Assembly (NCBI GenBank): GCA_020060385.1
Contig: JAGVAH010000117.1
Coordinates: 1-64,000, forward strand
Direction of reading: 5' to 3'
Source: Syntrophobacterales bacterium
GTDB taxonomy: Bacteria > Desulfobacterota > Desulfobaccia > Desulfobaccales > 0-14-0-80-60-11
DNA length: 64,000 nucleotides
In this document: one piece after another, positions 17,941 to 27,058 of the stretch
How positions within the stretch are numbered: position 1 is the first letter of the stretch
How the letters are laid out: each line of letters begins with the position of its first letter
Translations under genes and position numbers: made by a program
The notes under the pieces: model-generated
The model's input: the letters and a program-made list of their open reading frames with translations, nothing else
Database searches by the model: none
What the model was told of the DNA's origin: nothing

Positions 17941-18285
17941 GGGGAGAAGGCAGACCCCCTGGCCATCGGCAAGGAAATTGCAATTAAAAAAGATATGGCC
18001 CAATCCCCCAGGTCTTCGGAGAGTCACCCCCTCCATAATAATGGGGCAGGCCTTTCCCCAGGACCGGGCCAAAGACTATCCCTGTATCCACAGCCGGGTA
18101 GTTGCAGTCTGGGGGGAGCCACCCGTTAAGAGGGTCTCCCCAGTCGGCCATACCCGAGATGCCGGGTGCAAAATGCACCTGGCAGCAATGGTTCAAGATT
18201 AGCTGCCAGAGCCACTCTGCCCTCAGGTCAGTTGCCGGGAAGAATCTTTTTAATTATGCAGCGCGGTGGGGTCTTGAGAAGAGTT
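17941..18285. other. Region between pump gene and second regulator
   Basis: No gene is supported. It contains the inverted repeat at 18179-18209. No obvious terminator for the efflux operon was found. Confidence 0.45.
18179..18209. promoter_or_regulatory. Candidate operator: CTGGCAGC-N15-GCTGCCAG
   Basis: Perfect 8-bp inverted half-sites (18179-18186 and 18202-18209) separated by 15 bases lie about 80-105 bases before the ATG of the regulator at 18286. The size and spacing suit a dimeric Fis-type regulator; autoregulation is a guess. Confidence 0.35.
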
Positions 18286-19719
18286 ATGCCGGAAGAGTCA
18301 AAAAGAGTTTCCCCAGCAAAGCCGAAATCTGGACGCCGCCCGCGGCCCGAGCCCGGTCTTCCTGTGGCCCCGGCCAACACCCCGCCCCCCAACGCCATCA
18401 TTCTGGATAGCATGGCCGACGGGGTTTTCACCGTGGACCTGGAGCAGCGCATTACTTTCTTCAACCGGGCGGCCCAGGAAATCACCGGGGTGCCTCGGGA
18501 GGCAGCCCTGGGCCGTCCCTGCTCCGAGGTGTTTCGGACCAGCTTTTGTGGCCCGGCCTGCGCCTTGCGGCACACCTTGGAGACAGGCCAGCCGGTGGCC
18601 AACCGGCCCACGGAAATTAGCAGGGCCGATGGCCAACGGATCCTCATCGGCGTCAGCACCGCCCCCCTGAAGGACGGGGAGGGCCGCATCATCGGCGGGG
18701 TGGAGACCTTCCGGGACCTGCGCCCGGCCCCTGAACTGCGGGGCCCCGCCTTCAATCAGAACCGGCTGGGGGGCCTCATTTCCAAATCGCCCCTGATGCA
18801 GAAGATATTCGAACGCCTGCCGGCCATCGCCCGGGCCGGCAGCACCGTCTTGATCCAGGGGGAAAGCGGCACCGGCAAAGAGGTGGTGGCCCGGGCCTTG
18901 CATATCTTGAGCCCCCGCTCCCCAGGCCCTTTTGTGGTGGCCAATTGCGGGGCGTTGCCTGACGCCTTGCTGGAATCCGAGCTCTTCGGCCACGTTGCCG
19001 GCGCGTTTGCGGATGCCCCCCGGGAACGCCGGGGACGCTTCGCCCTGGCCGCGGGCGGCACCTTATTTCTCAACGAAATCGGCGAGATTTCCCCGGCCCT
19101 GCAGGTGCGGCTGCTCCGGGTCCTGGAAGAGCACGCCTACACCCCCTTGGGGGCGCCCCGGGGCCTCAAAGCCGACGTGCGCCTGGTGACTTCCGCCTCT
19201 CAGGACTTAGGGCGGCTGGTGGAGGCCGGGGCCTTCCGCAGGGACCTCTATTACCGCCTCAGCGTCATCAAATTAAGGATGCCGAACCTGGCCGAACGCC
19301 GGGAAGACATCACTTTTCTGGCCCAACACTTCATCGCCAGCTTCAATAAACGGCAGAACAAGAGGATTGAAGGGCTGAGCGGCGACACCCTGGCCATTTT
19401 CCTGGGCCACGACTGGCCCGGCAATGTCCGGGAACTGGAAAGCGCCATCGAGCGGGCCTTCATCGTCTGCTCCCAAGGCCTGATCCTGCCCCGGCATCTG
19501 CCGGACCACTTCCACCCCCAAAATTCCACGGTCTCCAGCCGCGCCCCGGGGTTGAGTTTGAAGGAGCAGGAAAAGCGCCTCCTCCGGGAGGCTCTGGAGC
19601 GCCACCAGTGGCGCCGCCTGGCCACGGCCCGGGAGCTGGGGATTGACAAGAACACCCTGCGCCGCAAGATGGAACGTTTCGGCCTGAAGCCGCCGGGTCA
19701 AGGGGAGCCGGCAAGTTAA
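18286..19719 (+). CDS. PAS-domain sigma54-type regulator with altered GAFTGA loop and Walker B
   Basis: A 477-residue paralogue of the regulator at 10215-11654, with the same PAS-AAA+-Fis HTH plan and the same PAS cysteines (C-x8-C-x3-C). The start at 18286 is chosen because it matches the paralogue's N-terminal length; upstream ATGs (18166, 18256) extend it without homology. Walker A GESGTGKE is intact (about 193-200). The sigma54 loop reads GAFADA rather than GAFTGA, and Walker B reads LFLNEIGE, with Asn for the Mg-coordinating Asp. These two changes may impair ATP hydrolysis or sigma54 activation, so it may act as a DNA-binding modulator of its paralogue. The HTH is nearly identical in both. 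Confidence 0.88.
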   Translation: MPEESKRVSPAKPKSGRRPRPEPGLPVAPANTPPPNAIILDSMADGVFTVDLEQRITFFNRAAQEITGVPREAALGRPCSEVFRTSFCGPACALRHTLETGQPVANRPTEISRADGQRILIGVSTAPLKDGEGRIIGGVETFRDLRPAPELRGPAFNQNRLGGLISKSPLMQKIFERLPAIARAGSTVLIQGESGTGKEVVARALHILSPRSPGPFVVANCGALPDALLESELFGHVAGAFADAPRERRGRFALAAGGTLFLNEIGEISPALQVRLLRVLEEHAYTPLGAPRGLKADVRLVTSASQDLGRLVEAGAFRRDLYYRLSVIKLRMPNLAERREDITFLAQHFIASFNKRQNKRIEGLSGDTLAIFLGHDWPGNVRELESAIERAFIVCSQGLILPRHLPDHFHPQNSTVSSRAPGLSLKEQEKRLLREALERHQWRRLATARELGIDKNTLRRKMERFGLKPPGQGEPAS

Positions 19720-20331
19720 TCCTCCCTCTCTCCACCGGAAGGACATCTGGGAACAATTTGATGCCATTGAGAAATAATTTGGGTGCAATCAGTTCCCTAT
19801 ATTTCCTGCCCCCAGGGTCCTGCCTGGGTCCAGCCCTTGCCAATCCCCGCTTTCACCGGGGCCCGGCCCTGGCACAATAATTGATTAAGAAGAAAGGTCA
19901 AGCCCTGGAATTCTCGCCCCCGCCCTTCCCTCCTGGAAACGGCAGGCAGAGGCGCTTATTCAGGGGCAAAAAGAGGCTTAGGGCAGCCGGCATGCAAAGT
20001 GAACGCACGAGTTGCGGCCATTGGCTGGCGTAGTTATATTTAATCAATAACCCTCTGCCGCATTTATCATGTCTTTGCCGACAATGCGGGGCCGTGGGAG
20101 TGGAAAAGGGGAAGCATCCATTTACTGACTGAGAAAGAGTTTGGCAGCCCTGACGGTTGATCGCGGCTTTGGTGGCAGGCCGCAGGTTCTTGACTTCCGG
20201 GACCTTGCCGCTGCCGGCCGGGAGATGATGACTGCTCCCGGCGTGACATCTTCAGCCCGGGATATTTGGCCTTGCCCAAGAAGATTTCACCTGCATCCCA
20301 CAATCTGCCTTAAAGATAAAGAAATTCATCC
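19720..20331. other. Long leader region before the Hdr-MetF cluster
   Basis: No gene is supported in these 612 bases. TGGCAC-N5-TTGAT at 19870-19885 resembles a sigma54 -24/-12 element but has GA instead of the essential GC. A long untranslated leader or a small RNA cannot be excluded. Confidence 0.4.
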
Positions 20332-23300
20332 ATGGAAAGCCAACAGCCAAAGATCGGCGCGGTAATGGTAGTGGGCGGCGGCATCGCCGGGATGCAGGCC
20401 AGCCTGGACGCAGCCGCGGCCGGCTACAAAGTCTATCTGGTGGAACGGGACATCTCCATCGGCGGGGTCATGGCCCAACTGGACAAGACCTTCCCCACCA
20501 ACGATTGTTCCACCTGTCTCATCTCCCCCAAACTCATCGAGGTGGCCCGGCATCCGGATATCGAGATCCTGACCCAGGCCGAAATCGAGAAACTGGAAGG
20601 GGAAGCAGGCCGCTTCTCCGTCACTCTCAAACGGGAGCCCCGCTATATCGACGCTTCCCGGTGCAATGCCTGCGGCGCCTGCGCCGAGGCCTGCCCGGTC
20701 TCCCTGGCCTCCAGCTTCGATGAAGGGCTGGGGCAGCGGCCCGCGGCCTACCGCCATTTTCCCCAGGCCGTGCCCTCCACCTTTGCCATCAAGAAATTCG
20801 ACCGGGCCCCCTGCGTCCGGGCCTGTCCGGCCAACTTGAGCGCCCAGGGCTACGTGCAGCTCATCAAGGCCGGCAAGTATGAAGAATCCTTAAAAATCAT
20901 CATGGAGCGACTGCCTCTGCCCGGCACCATCGGCCGCATCTGCCCCCATCCCTGCGAGACCGACTGCCGCCGCCGGGAGGTGGACGAGCCGGTGGCTATC
21001 TGCAGTCTGAAACGCTTCGCCGCGGACCAGGCGGATTGGGGCAGTCTGCCGGTGCCGGAGATTCCTCAGAAAAACCAGAGCGTGGCCATCATCGGCGCCG
21101 GGCCCGCGGGTTTGAGCTGCGCCTACCACCTGGCCCTGCAAGGCTATCCGGTGGTCATCTTCGAGGCCGCGCCCGCGGCCGGGGGCTGGCTGCGCTACGG
21201 CATCCCGGCATACCGCCTGCCCCGGGAGATTCTGCAACGGGAAGTGGATTATCTTAAGCGCCTGGGGGTGGAGATCCGTTATCAGACGCCCATCGGCCCG
21301 GGCCGCACCATCAACGACCTCCTCACCCGGGACGGGTTCGCCGCGGTCTTCCTCGGCGTAGGCGCCCAGGACTCGGTGCGCCTGCCGGTCCCGGGCACAG
21401 ATGCCCGGGGCGTCCTCTGGGGGGTGGAATACCTCCGGGAGGTCAATTCCGGGGGCGCGGCCGACCTCCAAGGCCGGAGGGTGGTGGTGGTGGGCGGCGG
21501 CAATGTGGCCATGGACGTGGCCCGGGTGGCCCGGCGCCAGGGGGCCGCAGAGGTGACCATGGTCGCCCTGGAATCCCCCGAGGAATTGCCCGCCTCCCCC
21601 TGGGAAGTGGAGGAGGCCAAGGTGGAAGGGATCCGTATCCTCCACCGTTGGGGCGTCAAACAGATTCTGGCCCCGGCAGGAAAGGTCACCGGCATCGAAC
21701 TCCAGGCCGTGGAGAGGGTCTTTGACGCGACGGGCCGCTTTTCCCCCACATACTTTGAAAATCAAACCACCAGCCGGGAGGCCGACGTGGTCATCCTGGC
21801 GGTGGGCCAGAAGACCAATCTTAAGTTCATCGAGCCCGGGGACGGCATCCAGCTCAGCCCCCGGGGCCTCATTGAGGCGGACCCGGAGACCCTGGCCACC
21901 TCCCGGGAGGGCGTCTTTGCCGGGGGCGACGTGGTCACCGGACCCTGGATCGCCATCGGCGCGGTGGCCGCGGGGCGGGAGGCTGCCCTCTCCATCGACC
22001 GCTATCTCCAGGGGTTGGACCTCAAGGCGGACCGGGAGCCCCCCCTGCGACCCATCAAAGACGGGGAATGGTCGCCCATTCCGGACCAGCTACCCAAGGC
22101 GGGCCGGGCGAAGATGCCGGAGCTCCCCCGGGAGGAATGGGGGCAGAATTTTCAGGAACTCAACCTGGGCTTCACCGCGGATCAAGCCCGGGCCGAGGCG
22201 GAGCGCTGCCTCAATTGCGGGGGCTGCTCCGAATGCCTCCAGTGTGTGGAGGCCTGCCAGGCCGGGGCCATCGACCACCACCAGGCGCCGCGGACTGAAA
22301 CCCTGGAGGTGGGGGCCCTGATCCTGGCCCCGGGCTTCAGGACCTTTGACGCCCGCACCAAGGGGGAATACGGCTACGGCCGCTACCCCAACGTCATTAC
22401 CTCCCTGGAGTTTGAGCGGCTCCTTTCGGCCACCGGCCCCTGCGCCGGCCATGTGCAGCGCCCCAGCGACGGCCGGGACCCCAAAAAGATCGCCTGGATC
22501 CAGTGCGTCGGCTCCCGGGACGCGTCCGTGGGCCGGGAATATTGCTCTTACGTCTGCTGCATGTACGCGGCCAAGCAGGCCATCATCGCCAAGGAACACG
22601 ACCCCGGGGTGGAGCCCGCCATCTTTTTCATCGACTTTAGGGCCCAGGGCAAGGGTTTCGACCGTTATTACGAGCGGGCCCGGGACGTCCACGGGGTGCG
22701 CCTCGTCCGGGCCATGATTTCCCGGGTGACCCAAAATCCCAGTACCCAGAACCTGGAGTTGACTTTCGTCGACGCCGACAACCGGGTGCAGACGGAAGAG
22801 TTCGATATGGTGGTGCTCTCCGTGGGTCTGAATCCCCATCCCGCCACCAAAAAACTGGCGGAGGTCTGTGACATCGCCACCGACAAGTGGGGGTTTGTGG
22901 CCAGCCCCCCCTTGAAAATGGTGGAGACCAGCCGGGAAGGCATCCTCACCTGCGGCGTCTTCCAGGCACCCAAGGACATTCCGGAAACCGTGGGCCAGGC
23001 CTCCGCGACCGCGGGCGCGGCCGCCATGCTCCTGGCCGAGGCCCGGGGCACTTTGCTCTCCAAGGCCGAATATCCCCCGGAACGGGACATAACTCAGGAA
23101 GAGCCCCGCATCGGCGTCTTCGTCTGCCATTGCGGCATCAACATCGCCGGGGTGGTGGACGTGGCCCGGGTAAGCGACTATGCCCGGACGCTGCCGGGCG
23201 TGGTCTATGCCGACCACTTGACCTTCACCTGCGCCACCGACTCCCTGGAGAAGATGCGCCAGGTGATCGAGGAGCAGGGCCTCAACCGGGTGGTGGTGGC

Positions 23301-24798
23301 CTCCTGCAGCCCCCGGACCCACGAGCCCCTCTTCCAGGACAATCTGCGCAAGGCCGGCCTCAACAAGTACCTCTTTGAAATGGCCAACATCCGGGACCAG
23401 GACTCCTGGGTGCACCAGGGCAAACACGAGTTGTCCACAGCCAAGGCTCAGGAGTTGGTGAAGATGGCGGTGGCCCGGGCGGCCGTCCTGGAGCCCTTGT
23501 CCGAGTTGCCCTTCAAGGTAAACCAACGGGCTCTGGTGCTGGGTGGCGACCTGGCGGGCTTAGCGGCGGCCCTGACCCTTGCCAACGCTGGCTACGGGGT
23601 CTATCTCCCGGATATTCAGGAACGCTTCGGCGGCAGCCTGGCCCATAAGAAGTATTACACCCTGGAGGGCCATGCTATCCAGCCTTTTATGCAGGAATTA
23701 GTGACCCAGGCAGAGATGCATCCTAAAATCCGCTGGTGGCCTGAAGCCCGGATTACCAGTTTCTCCGGGCACGTGGGGAAATTCCGGTGCGACCTGGAGT
23801 CTCCCCGGGGCAAATGGTCGGTGCAATTCGGGGCCGTGGTCATCGCCACCGGCGCCAGGGAATACCGGCCCTGGGAATATCTCTATGGAGAACACCCCAG
23901 GGTTCTCACCCAGTTGGAGTTGGAAAACCGACTGGTGGACCAACCCGAGAGCCTGGGCGAGGCTCCTACCGTGGTAATGATCCAATGCGTGGGCTCCAGG
24001 GAGCCGGAGCATCCCTACTGCAGCCGGGTCTGTTGCGGCGAAGCCATCAAGAACGCCATCAAAATCAAGGAACTCCGCCCCCAGGCCCAGGTATTCATAC
24101 TTTACCGGGACATCCGCACTTACGGCCTGAAAGAGATTTATTATAAAAAGGCCCGGGACCTGGGGGTGCGCTTTATCCGTTTTGAGCCGGAGGCCCAGCC
24201 GGAAGTGGCGGCCCCGGGCGAGGGCCTGGAAATTACCGTCTTGGACCAGAACCTCAAGAGCCCCATCAAGATAGCCGCCGACTACCTGGCCCTGTCCGCG
24301 GCCATCCGGCCCCATCCGGCCTCCCAGGAGATTGCCAGATTGTTCAAGCTCCCCCCGGACGCGGACGGCTTTTTCATGGAGGCCCACTTAAAATTAAGAC
24401 CCCTGGATTTCGCCTCTGCCGGGCTTTTCCTCTGCGGCTTGGCCCACGGCCCCAAGTTTCTGGATGAAAGCATCGCCCAGGCCCAGGGGGCCGCGGCCCG
24501 GGCCATGGGCATCCTGGCCCAGAAGGAGATGTTCGTGGGGGGCGCGGTGGCCCGGGTCGATCCCCGCAAGTGCGCCATCTGCCTCACCTGCATGCGCACC
24601 TGCCCCTATGGGGTGCCCCACGTGGACCAGGGGGAAGGGGTCGTCAATATCGACCCCGCAGCCTGCCAGGGCTGCGGCAACTGCGCCAGCGCCTGTCCCC
24701 GGAAGGCCATCGAAGTGATGCACCACCGGGATAAGCAGTTTGTGGCCAAGATCAGCGCCCTGGAAGTGGAGGAGGTCGAGGATCAGGCGGCCAGTTAA
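20332..24798 (+). CDS. Giant HdrA with inserted GltD/NfnB-like module and second HdrA unit
   Basis: A 1488-residue flavo-iron-sulfur protein. Order: HdrA FAD domain (GGGIAG about 14-19; C59-x2-C62 in NDCSTC), a [4Fe-4S] motif (about 110-121), then a GltD/NfnB-like NAD(P)H oxidoreductase (about 160-600; CPHPCETDC, first Rossmann GAGPAG near 256, second GGGNVAMD near 389), then the rest of HdrA (Cys cluster about 625-648; QCVGSRD ... YCSYVCC about 725-745). A second HdrA-like unit follows (VCHCGINIAG about 931; FAD motif LGGDLAGLAA about 1070; second QCVGSRE/VCC) and two [4Fe-4S] motifs near 1414-1460. HdrA is the flavin-based electron-bifurcating subunit of heterodisulfide reductase. The inserted module suggests NAD(P)H as a partner. 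It heads the MetFV cluster. Confidence 0.9.
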   Translation: MESQQPKIGAVMVVGGGIAGMQASLDAAAAGYKVYLVERDISIGGVMAQLDKTFPTNDCSTCLISPKLIEVARHPDIEILTQAEIEKLEGEAGRFSVTLKREPRYIDASRCNACGACAEACPVSLASSFDEGLGQRPAAYRHFPQAVPSTFAIKKFDRAPCVRACPANLSAQGYVQLIKAGKYEESLKIIMERLPLPGTIGRICPHPCETDCRRREVDEPVAICSLKRFAADQADWGSLPVPEIPQKNQSVAIIGAGPAGLSCAYHLALQGYPVVIFEAAPAAGGWLRYGIPAYRLPREILQREVDYLKRLGVEIRYQTPIGPGRTINDLLTRDGFAAVFLGVGAQDSVRLPVPGTDARGVLWGVEYLREVNSGGAADLQGRRVVVVGGGNVAMDVARVARRQGAAEVTMVALESPEELPASPWEVEEAKVEGIRILHRWGVKQILAPAGKVTGIELQAVERVFDATGRFSPTYFENQTTSREADVVILAVGQKTNLKFIEPGDGIQLSPRGLIEADPETLATSREGVFAGGDVVTGPWIAIGAVAAGREAALSIDRYLQGLDLKADREPPLRPIKDGEWSPIPDQLPKAGRAKMPELPREEWGQNFQELNLGFTADQARAEAERCLNCGGCSECLQCVEACQAGAIDHHQAPRTETLEVGALILAPGFRTFDARTKGEYGYGRYPNVITSLEFERLLSATGPCAGHVQRPSDGRDPKKIAWIQCVGSRDASVGREYCSYVCCMYAAKQAIIAKEHDPGVEPAIFFIDFRAQGKGFDRYYERARDVHGVRLVRAMISRVTQNPSTQNLELTFVDADNRVQTEEFDMVVLSVGLNPHPATKKLAEVCDIATDKWGFVASPPLKMVETSREGILTCGVFQAPKDIPETVGQASATAGAAAMLLAEARGTLLSKAEYPPERDITQEEPRIGVFVCHCGINIAGVVDVARVSDYARTLPGVVYADHLTFTCATDSLEKMRQVIEEQGLNRVVVASCSPRTHEPLFQDNLRKAGLNKYLFEMANIRDQDSWVHQGKHELSTAKAQELVKMAVARAAVLEPLSELPFKVNQRALVLGGDLAGLAAALTLANAGYGVYLPDIQERFGGSLAHKKYYTLEGHAIQPFMQELVTQAEMHPKIRWWPEARITSFSGHVGKFRCDLESPRGKWSVQFGAVVIATGAREYRPWEYLYGEHPRVLTQLELENRLVDQPESLGEAPTVVMIQCVGSREPEHPYCSRVCCGEAIKNAIKIKELRPQAQVFILYRDIRTYGLKEIYYKKARDLGVRFIRFEPEAQPEVAAPGEGLEITVLDQNLKSPIKIAADYLALSAAIRPHPASQEIARLFKLPPDADGFFMEAHLKLRPLDFASAGLFLCGLAHGPKFLDESIAQAQGAAARAMGILAQKEMFVGGAVARVDPRKCAICLTCMRTCPYGVPHVDQGEGVVNIDPAACQGCGNCASACPRKAIEVMHHRDKQFVAKISALEVEEVEDQAAS

Positions 24799-24860
24799 TT
24801 ATCTGTCAGCTATCAGCGGTCATTGATCAGTGAACGGCTTATAACTTGTTCTTGTAACTA

Positions 24861-24998
24861 GATACCTTTGCGGAAGTCTTTTAGTTTGTCATTCTGAACG
24901 GAGCGTAGCGGAGTGAAGAATCTAGGCATGCCCAGCGCTAGATTCTTCGGTCGCTCCGCTCCCTCAGAATGACAAGAAAAGGGATTTTCGCAAACTTC
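24861..24998. mobile_element. GTCATTCTGA palindromic repeat, family B copy 1
   Basis: The core runs from GTCATTCTGAACGGAGCG (24888) to the complementary TCAGAATGAC (ends 24973), with internal GAAGAATCT/AGATTCTTC arms. Outer ends GATACCTTTGCGGAAGTC and its partial complement near 24998 extend the palindrome. Copies at 30469, 48784 and 51274 make it an interspersed non-coding repeat. Confidence 0.75.
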
Positions 24999-25033
24999 AA
25001 CTTGGAACCTGGAACTCATAGGAAAAATTTACC

Positions 25034-25492
25034 ATGGAGTTTCAACCTAAAATCCTGGCCCTGGTGTGCACCTATTGCACTTACACCGCCGCGGATATGG
25101 CCGGTTCGGCCCGGATGCAGTATCCCGCCACCGTGCGCATCGTCAAATATCTGTGCACCGGCCGGATTGACCTCATCCACATCCTCAAAGCCTTTGAAGC
25201 CGGGGCCGACGCGGTCATGGTCAGCGGCTGCGAAGCGGGCAGCTGCCATTTCCTGGAAGGTAACCTCCGGGCCCGGGAGCGGGTGGAATACGCCCAGAAA
25301 TTACTGGCAGAGGTGGGCCTGGGGGGCCGTCTGGAGATGTTTGAGGTGGCAGCCTCCGACGCCCCCAAATGGGTGGCTGCAGTCAAGGAAATGACCCAGC
25401 GGGTGGAGGCCCTGGGACCCAGCCCCCTGCGCCGGGGCAGGCATCTCCATCCCGAAGTGGTGGAACAATTGGAGAATATGGTGCAATCATGA
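25034..25492 (+). CDS. mvhD: MvhD/HdrD-type iron-sulfur electron-transfer subunit
   Basis: A 152-residue MvhD family protein, the small [2Fe-2S] subunit that passes electrons between HdrA and partner dehydrogenases. The cysteines expected for the cluster are present: C12-x2-C15 (VCTYCTYTAAD), C42 in KYLCTGRID, and the C-x4-C pair in VSGCEAGSCHF. It opens about 235 bases after the giant HdrA gene, across a palindromic repeat, and overlaps metV by ATGA. In Moorella the metVF locus also carries mvhD and hdrA, which supports the same coupling here. Confidence 0.9.
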   Translation: MEFQPKILALVCTYCTYTAADMAGSARMQYPATVRIVKYLCTGRIDLIHILKAFEAGADAVMVSGCEAGSCHFLEGNLRARERVEYAQKLLAEVGLGGRLEMFEVAASDAPKWVAAVKEMTQRVEALGPSPLRRGRHLHPEVVEQLENMVQS

Positions 25493-26169
25493 TCATTGCC
25501 GAACGGAAGCCCTTTGCCGAAATCAAGGCCATGGTGGCTCCTTACAAGAAGATCCTCATCATCGGCTGCGGCACTTGCGTGGCCGTGTGCCTGGCCGGGG
25601 GTGAAAAAGAGGTGGGGCTCCTGGCCTCCCAGTTGAAACTGGCCCTGGGGCTGGAAGACAAGCGCCTGGAAATCGGGGAAATCACGGTGGAGCGCCAGTG
25701 CGACCTGGAATTCCTGCGGCCCTTGTGTGATTTCACCGCGGACTACGAGGCCATCATCTCCATGGCCTGCGGCGCCGGGGTGCAGTATCTCAAGCAACTA
25801 TGCTACCTGCAGCCCATTTTCCCCGGCGTCAACACCAGCTTCATCGGCGTCAACAACGAACCGGGCTACTACACCGAGCGCTGCCGGGCCTGCAATCACT
25901 GCTATCTGGGGCTCACCGGCGGCATCTGCCCGGTGACCATGTGCCCCAAGGGCCTGCTCAACGGCCCCTGCGGCGGCACCATCCAGGGCCGCTGCGAGGC
26001 TGACCCGGAGAAGGAGTGCGCCTGGAGCAAAATCTACCACCGCCTGGAACTGGAGGGGAGTCTGGACAAAATGCGGCGGATCATGCCTTTGCACCCCCAC
26101 GACCGGAGCACCACCCCGGGAACGGTAATCCACCCTGCCTTTAAGAGGAGATACGGCGCCCATGAGTAA
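25489..26169 (+). CDS. metV: MetV-type methylenetetrahydrofolate reductase C-terminal domain protein
   Basis: A 226-residue protein with the zinc/iron-sulfur domain known from MetV of acetogens. It has an N-terminal GCGTCVAVC motif (about 22-30), a Rossmann-like centre with a CGAG motif, and a C-terminal cluster of many cysteines (CRACNHCY ... GICPVTMCPKG ... GPCGG ... GRCEAD ... EC). MetV binds MetF and passes electrons to it from the HdrA-MvhD module. The start at 25489 overlaps the mvhD stop, and its own stop overlaps metF by eight bases, so mvhD-metV-metF are translationally coupled in a 1:1:1 manner. Confidence 0.9.
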   Translation: MIIAERKPFAEIKAMVAPYKKILIIGCGTCVAVCLAGGEKEVGLLASQLKLALGLEDKRLEIGEITVERQCDLEFLRPLCDFTADYEAIISMACGAGVQYLKQLCYLQPIFPGVNTSFIGVNNEPGYYTERCRACNHCYLGLTGGICPVTMCPKGLLNGPCGGTIQGRCEADPEKECAWSKIYHRLELEGSLDKMRRIMPLHPHDRSTTPGTVIHPAFKRRYGAHE

Positions 26170-27058
26170 GCTCCAGAAGACGTTGGCAGGCGGCGCCTTC
26201 ACGGTGGTGGTGGAACTTAAGCCCCCCAAGGGCACCCAAGTGGCGGAGATGCTGGCGCCAGTGGGCGCGCTGCAAGACCGGGTGGCCGCGTTCGCGCTGC
26301 CGGACAACGAACACGCCCGCATGCGCCTGGCCCCCTGGGCCGCGGCCCGTCTGGTCAAAGACGCGGGCGCCGAACCCCTGGTCAACCTCACCTGCCGGGA
26401 CCGCAACCGCCTGGCCCTGGAAAGCGATCTATTGGGGGCCGCGGCCCTGGGTCTGGAAAACCTCCTGCTGGTGAGCGGCGACTATGTCACCCTGGGGGAC
26501 CACCCCCAGGCCAAACCGGTGTATGACGCCGACTCGGTGCAGCTCCTGCAAATCGTCCAGGGGTTAATGGCGGGGCAGGACAGCGCCGGTAACCCCTTAA
26601 AGGGCAACCCCGTGTTTTTCCCGGGCGCGGTGGTCATCCCGGAGGCCGACCCCCTGGCGCCCCAGCTCCTCAAATTCGACAAGAAGGTGGCGGCCGGGGC
26701 CCAGTTTTTTGTCACCCCTCCCGTCTTTGACCTGGAGAGATTCCGCCAGTTTAAGGAGCATATGCCCTCCCACCCGGTCAAACTTTTGGCCGGCATCAAG
26801 GTCCTGGGCGCGGATGAGGTGGCCCAGGCGGCTGCGGGCCAGTGGCGCAAGGTCTATTCCCTGCCCCCGGACCTGCTGGCCGAGTTATCGGGGAAGGAAG
26901 CCGAGGAAGTCCTGGCCCTGGGCGCGGCCCAAGCCGGCCGTTTATTGAAACAGATCAAGGATGAAAAGCTGGCGGACGGCGTCTATCTCAAGGCCAAAGG
27001 CCGGACGGACTTGATGATGCGAGTCCTGGAAGCAGCAGGTTTGCAACACAAGGGGTGA
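26162..27058 (+). CDS. metF: Methylenetetrahydrofolate reductase
   Basis: A 298-residue MetF TIM barrel with FAD. It interconverts methylene- and methyl-tetrahydrofolate in the methyl branch of the Wood-Ljungdahl pathway. Family landmarks are the opening VVVELKPPKG (catalytic Glu), LTCRDRNR near 79-86, the LLLVSGDYV segment before the flavin-binding region, and the FFVTPPVFDLERF stretch. It lacks an NADH-binding partner domain, as expected of MetF that depends on MetV. In a sulfate reducer it may work in the oxidative direction during acetate or methyl-group oxidation. A purine/pyrimidine-rich gap of 112 bases separates it from the next gene. Confidence 0.92.
   Translation: MSKLQKTLAGGAFTVVVELKPPKGTQVAEMLAPVGALQDRVAAFALPDNEHARMRLAPWAAARLVKDAGAEPLVNLTCRDRNRLALESDLLGAAALGLENLLLVSGDYVTLGDHPQAKPVYDADSVQLLQIVQGLMAGQDSAGNPLKGNPVFFPGAVVIPEADPLAPQLLKFDKKVAAGAQFFVTPPVFDLERFRQFKEHMPSHPVKLLAGIKVLGADEVAQAAAGQWRKVYSLPPDLLAELSGKEAEEVLALGAAQAGRLLKQIKDEKLADGVYLKAKGRTDLMMRVLEAAGLQHKG

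Noticed and set aside
19870-19885. Sigma54 promoter before the Hdr-MetF cluster
   Set aside because: The -12 GC dinucleotide is replaced by GA, and the distance to the gene is over 400 bases.
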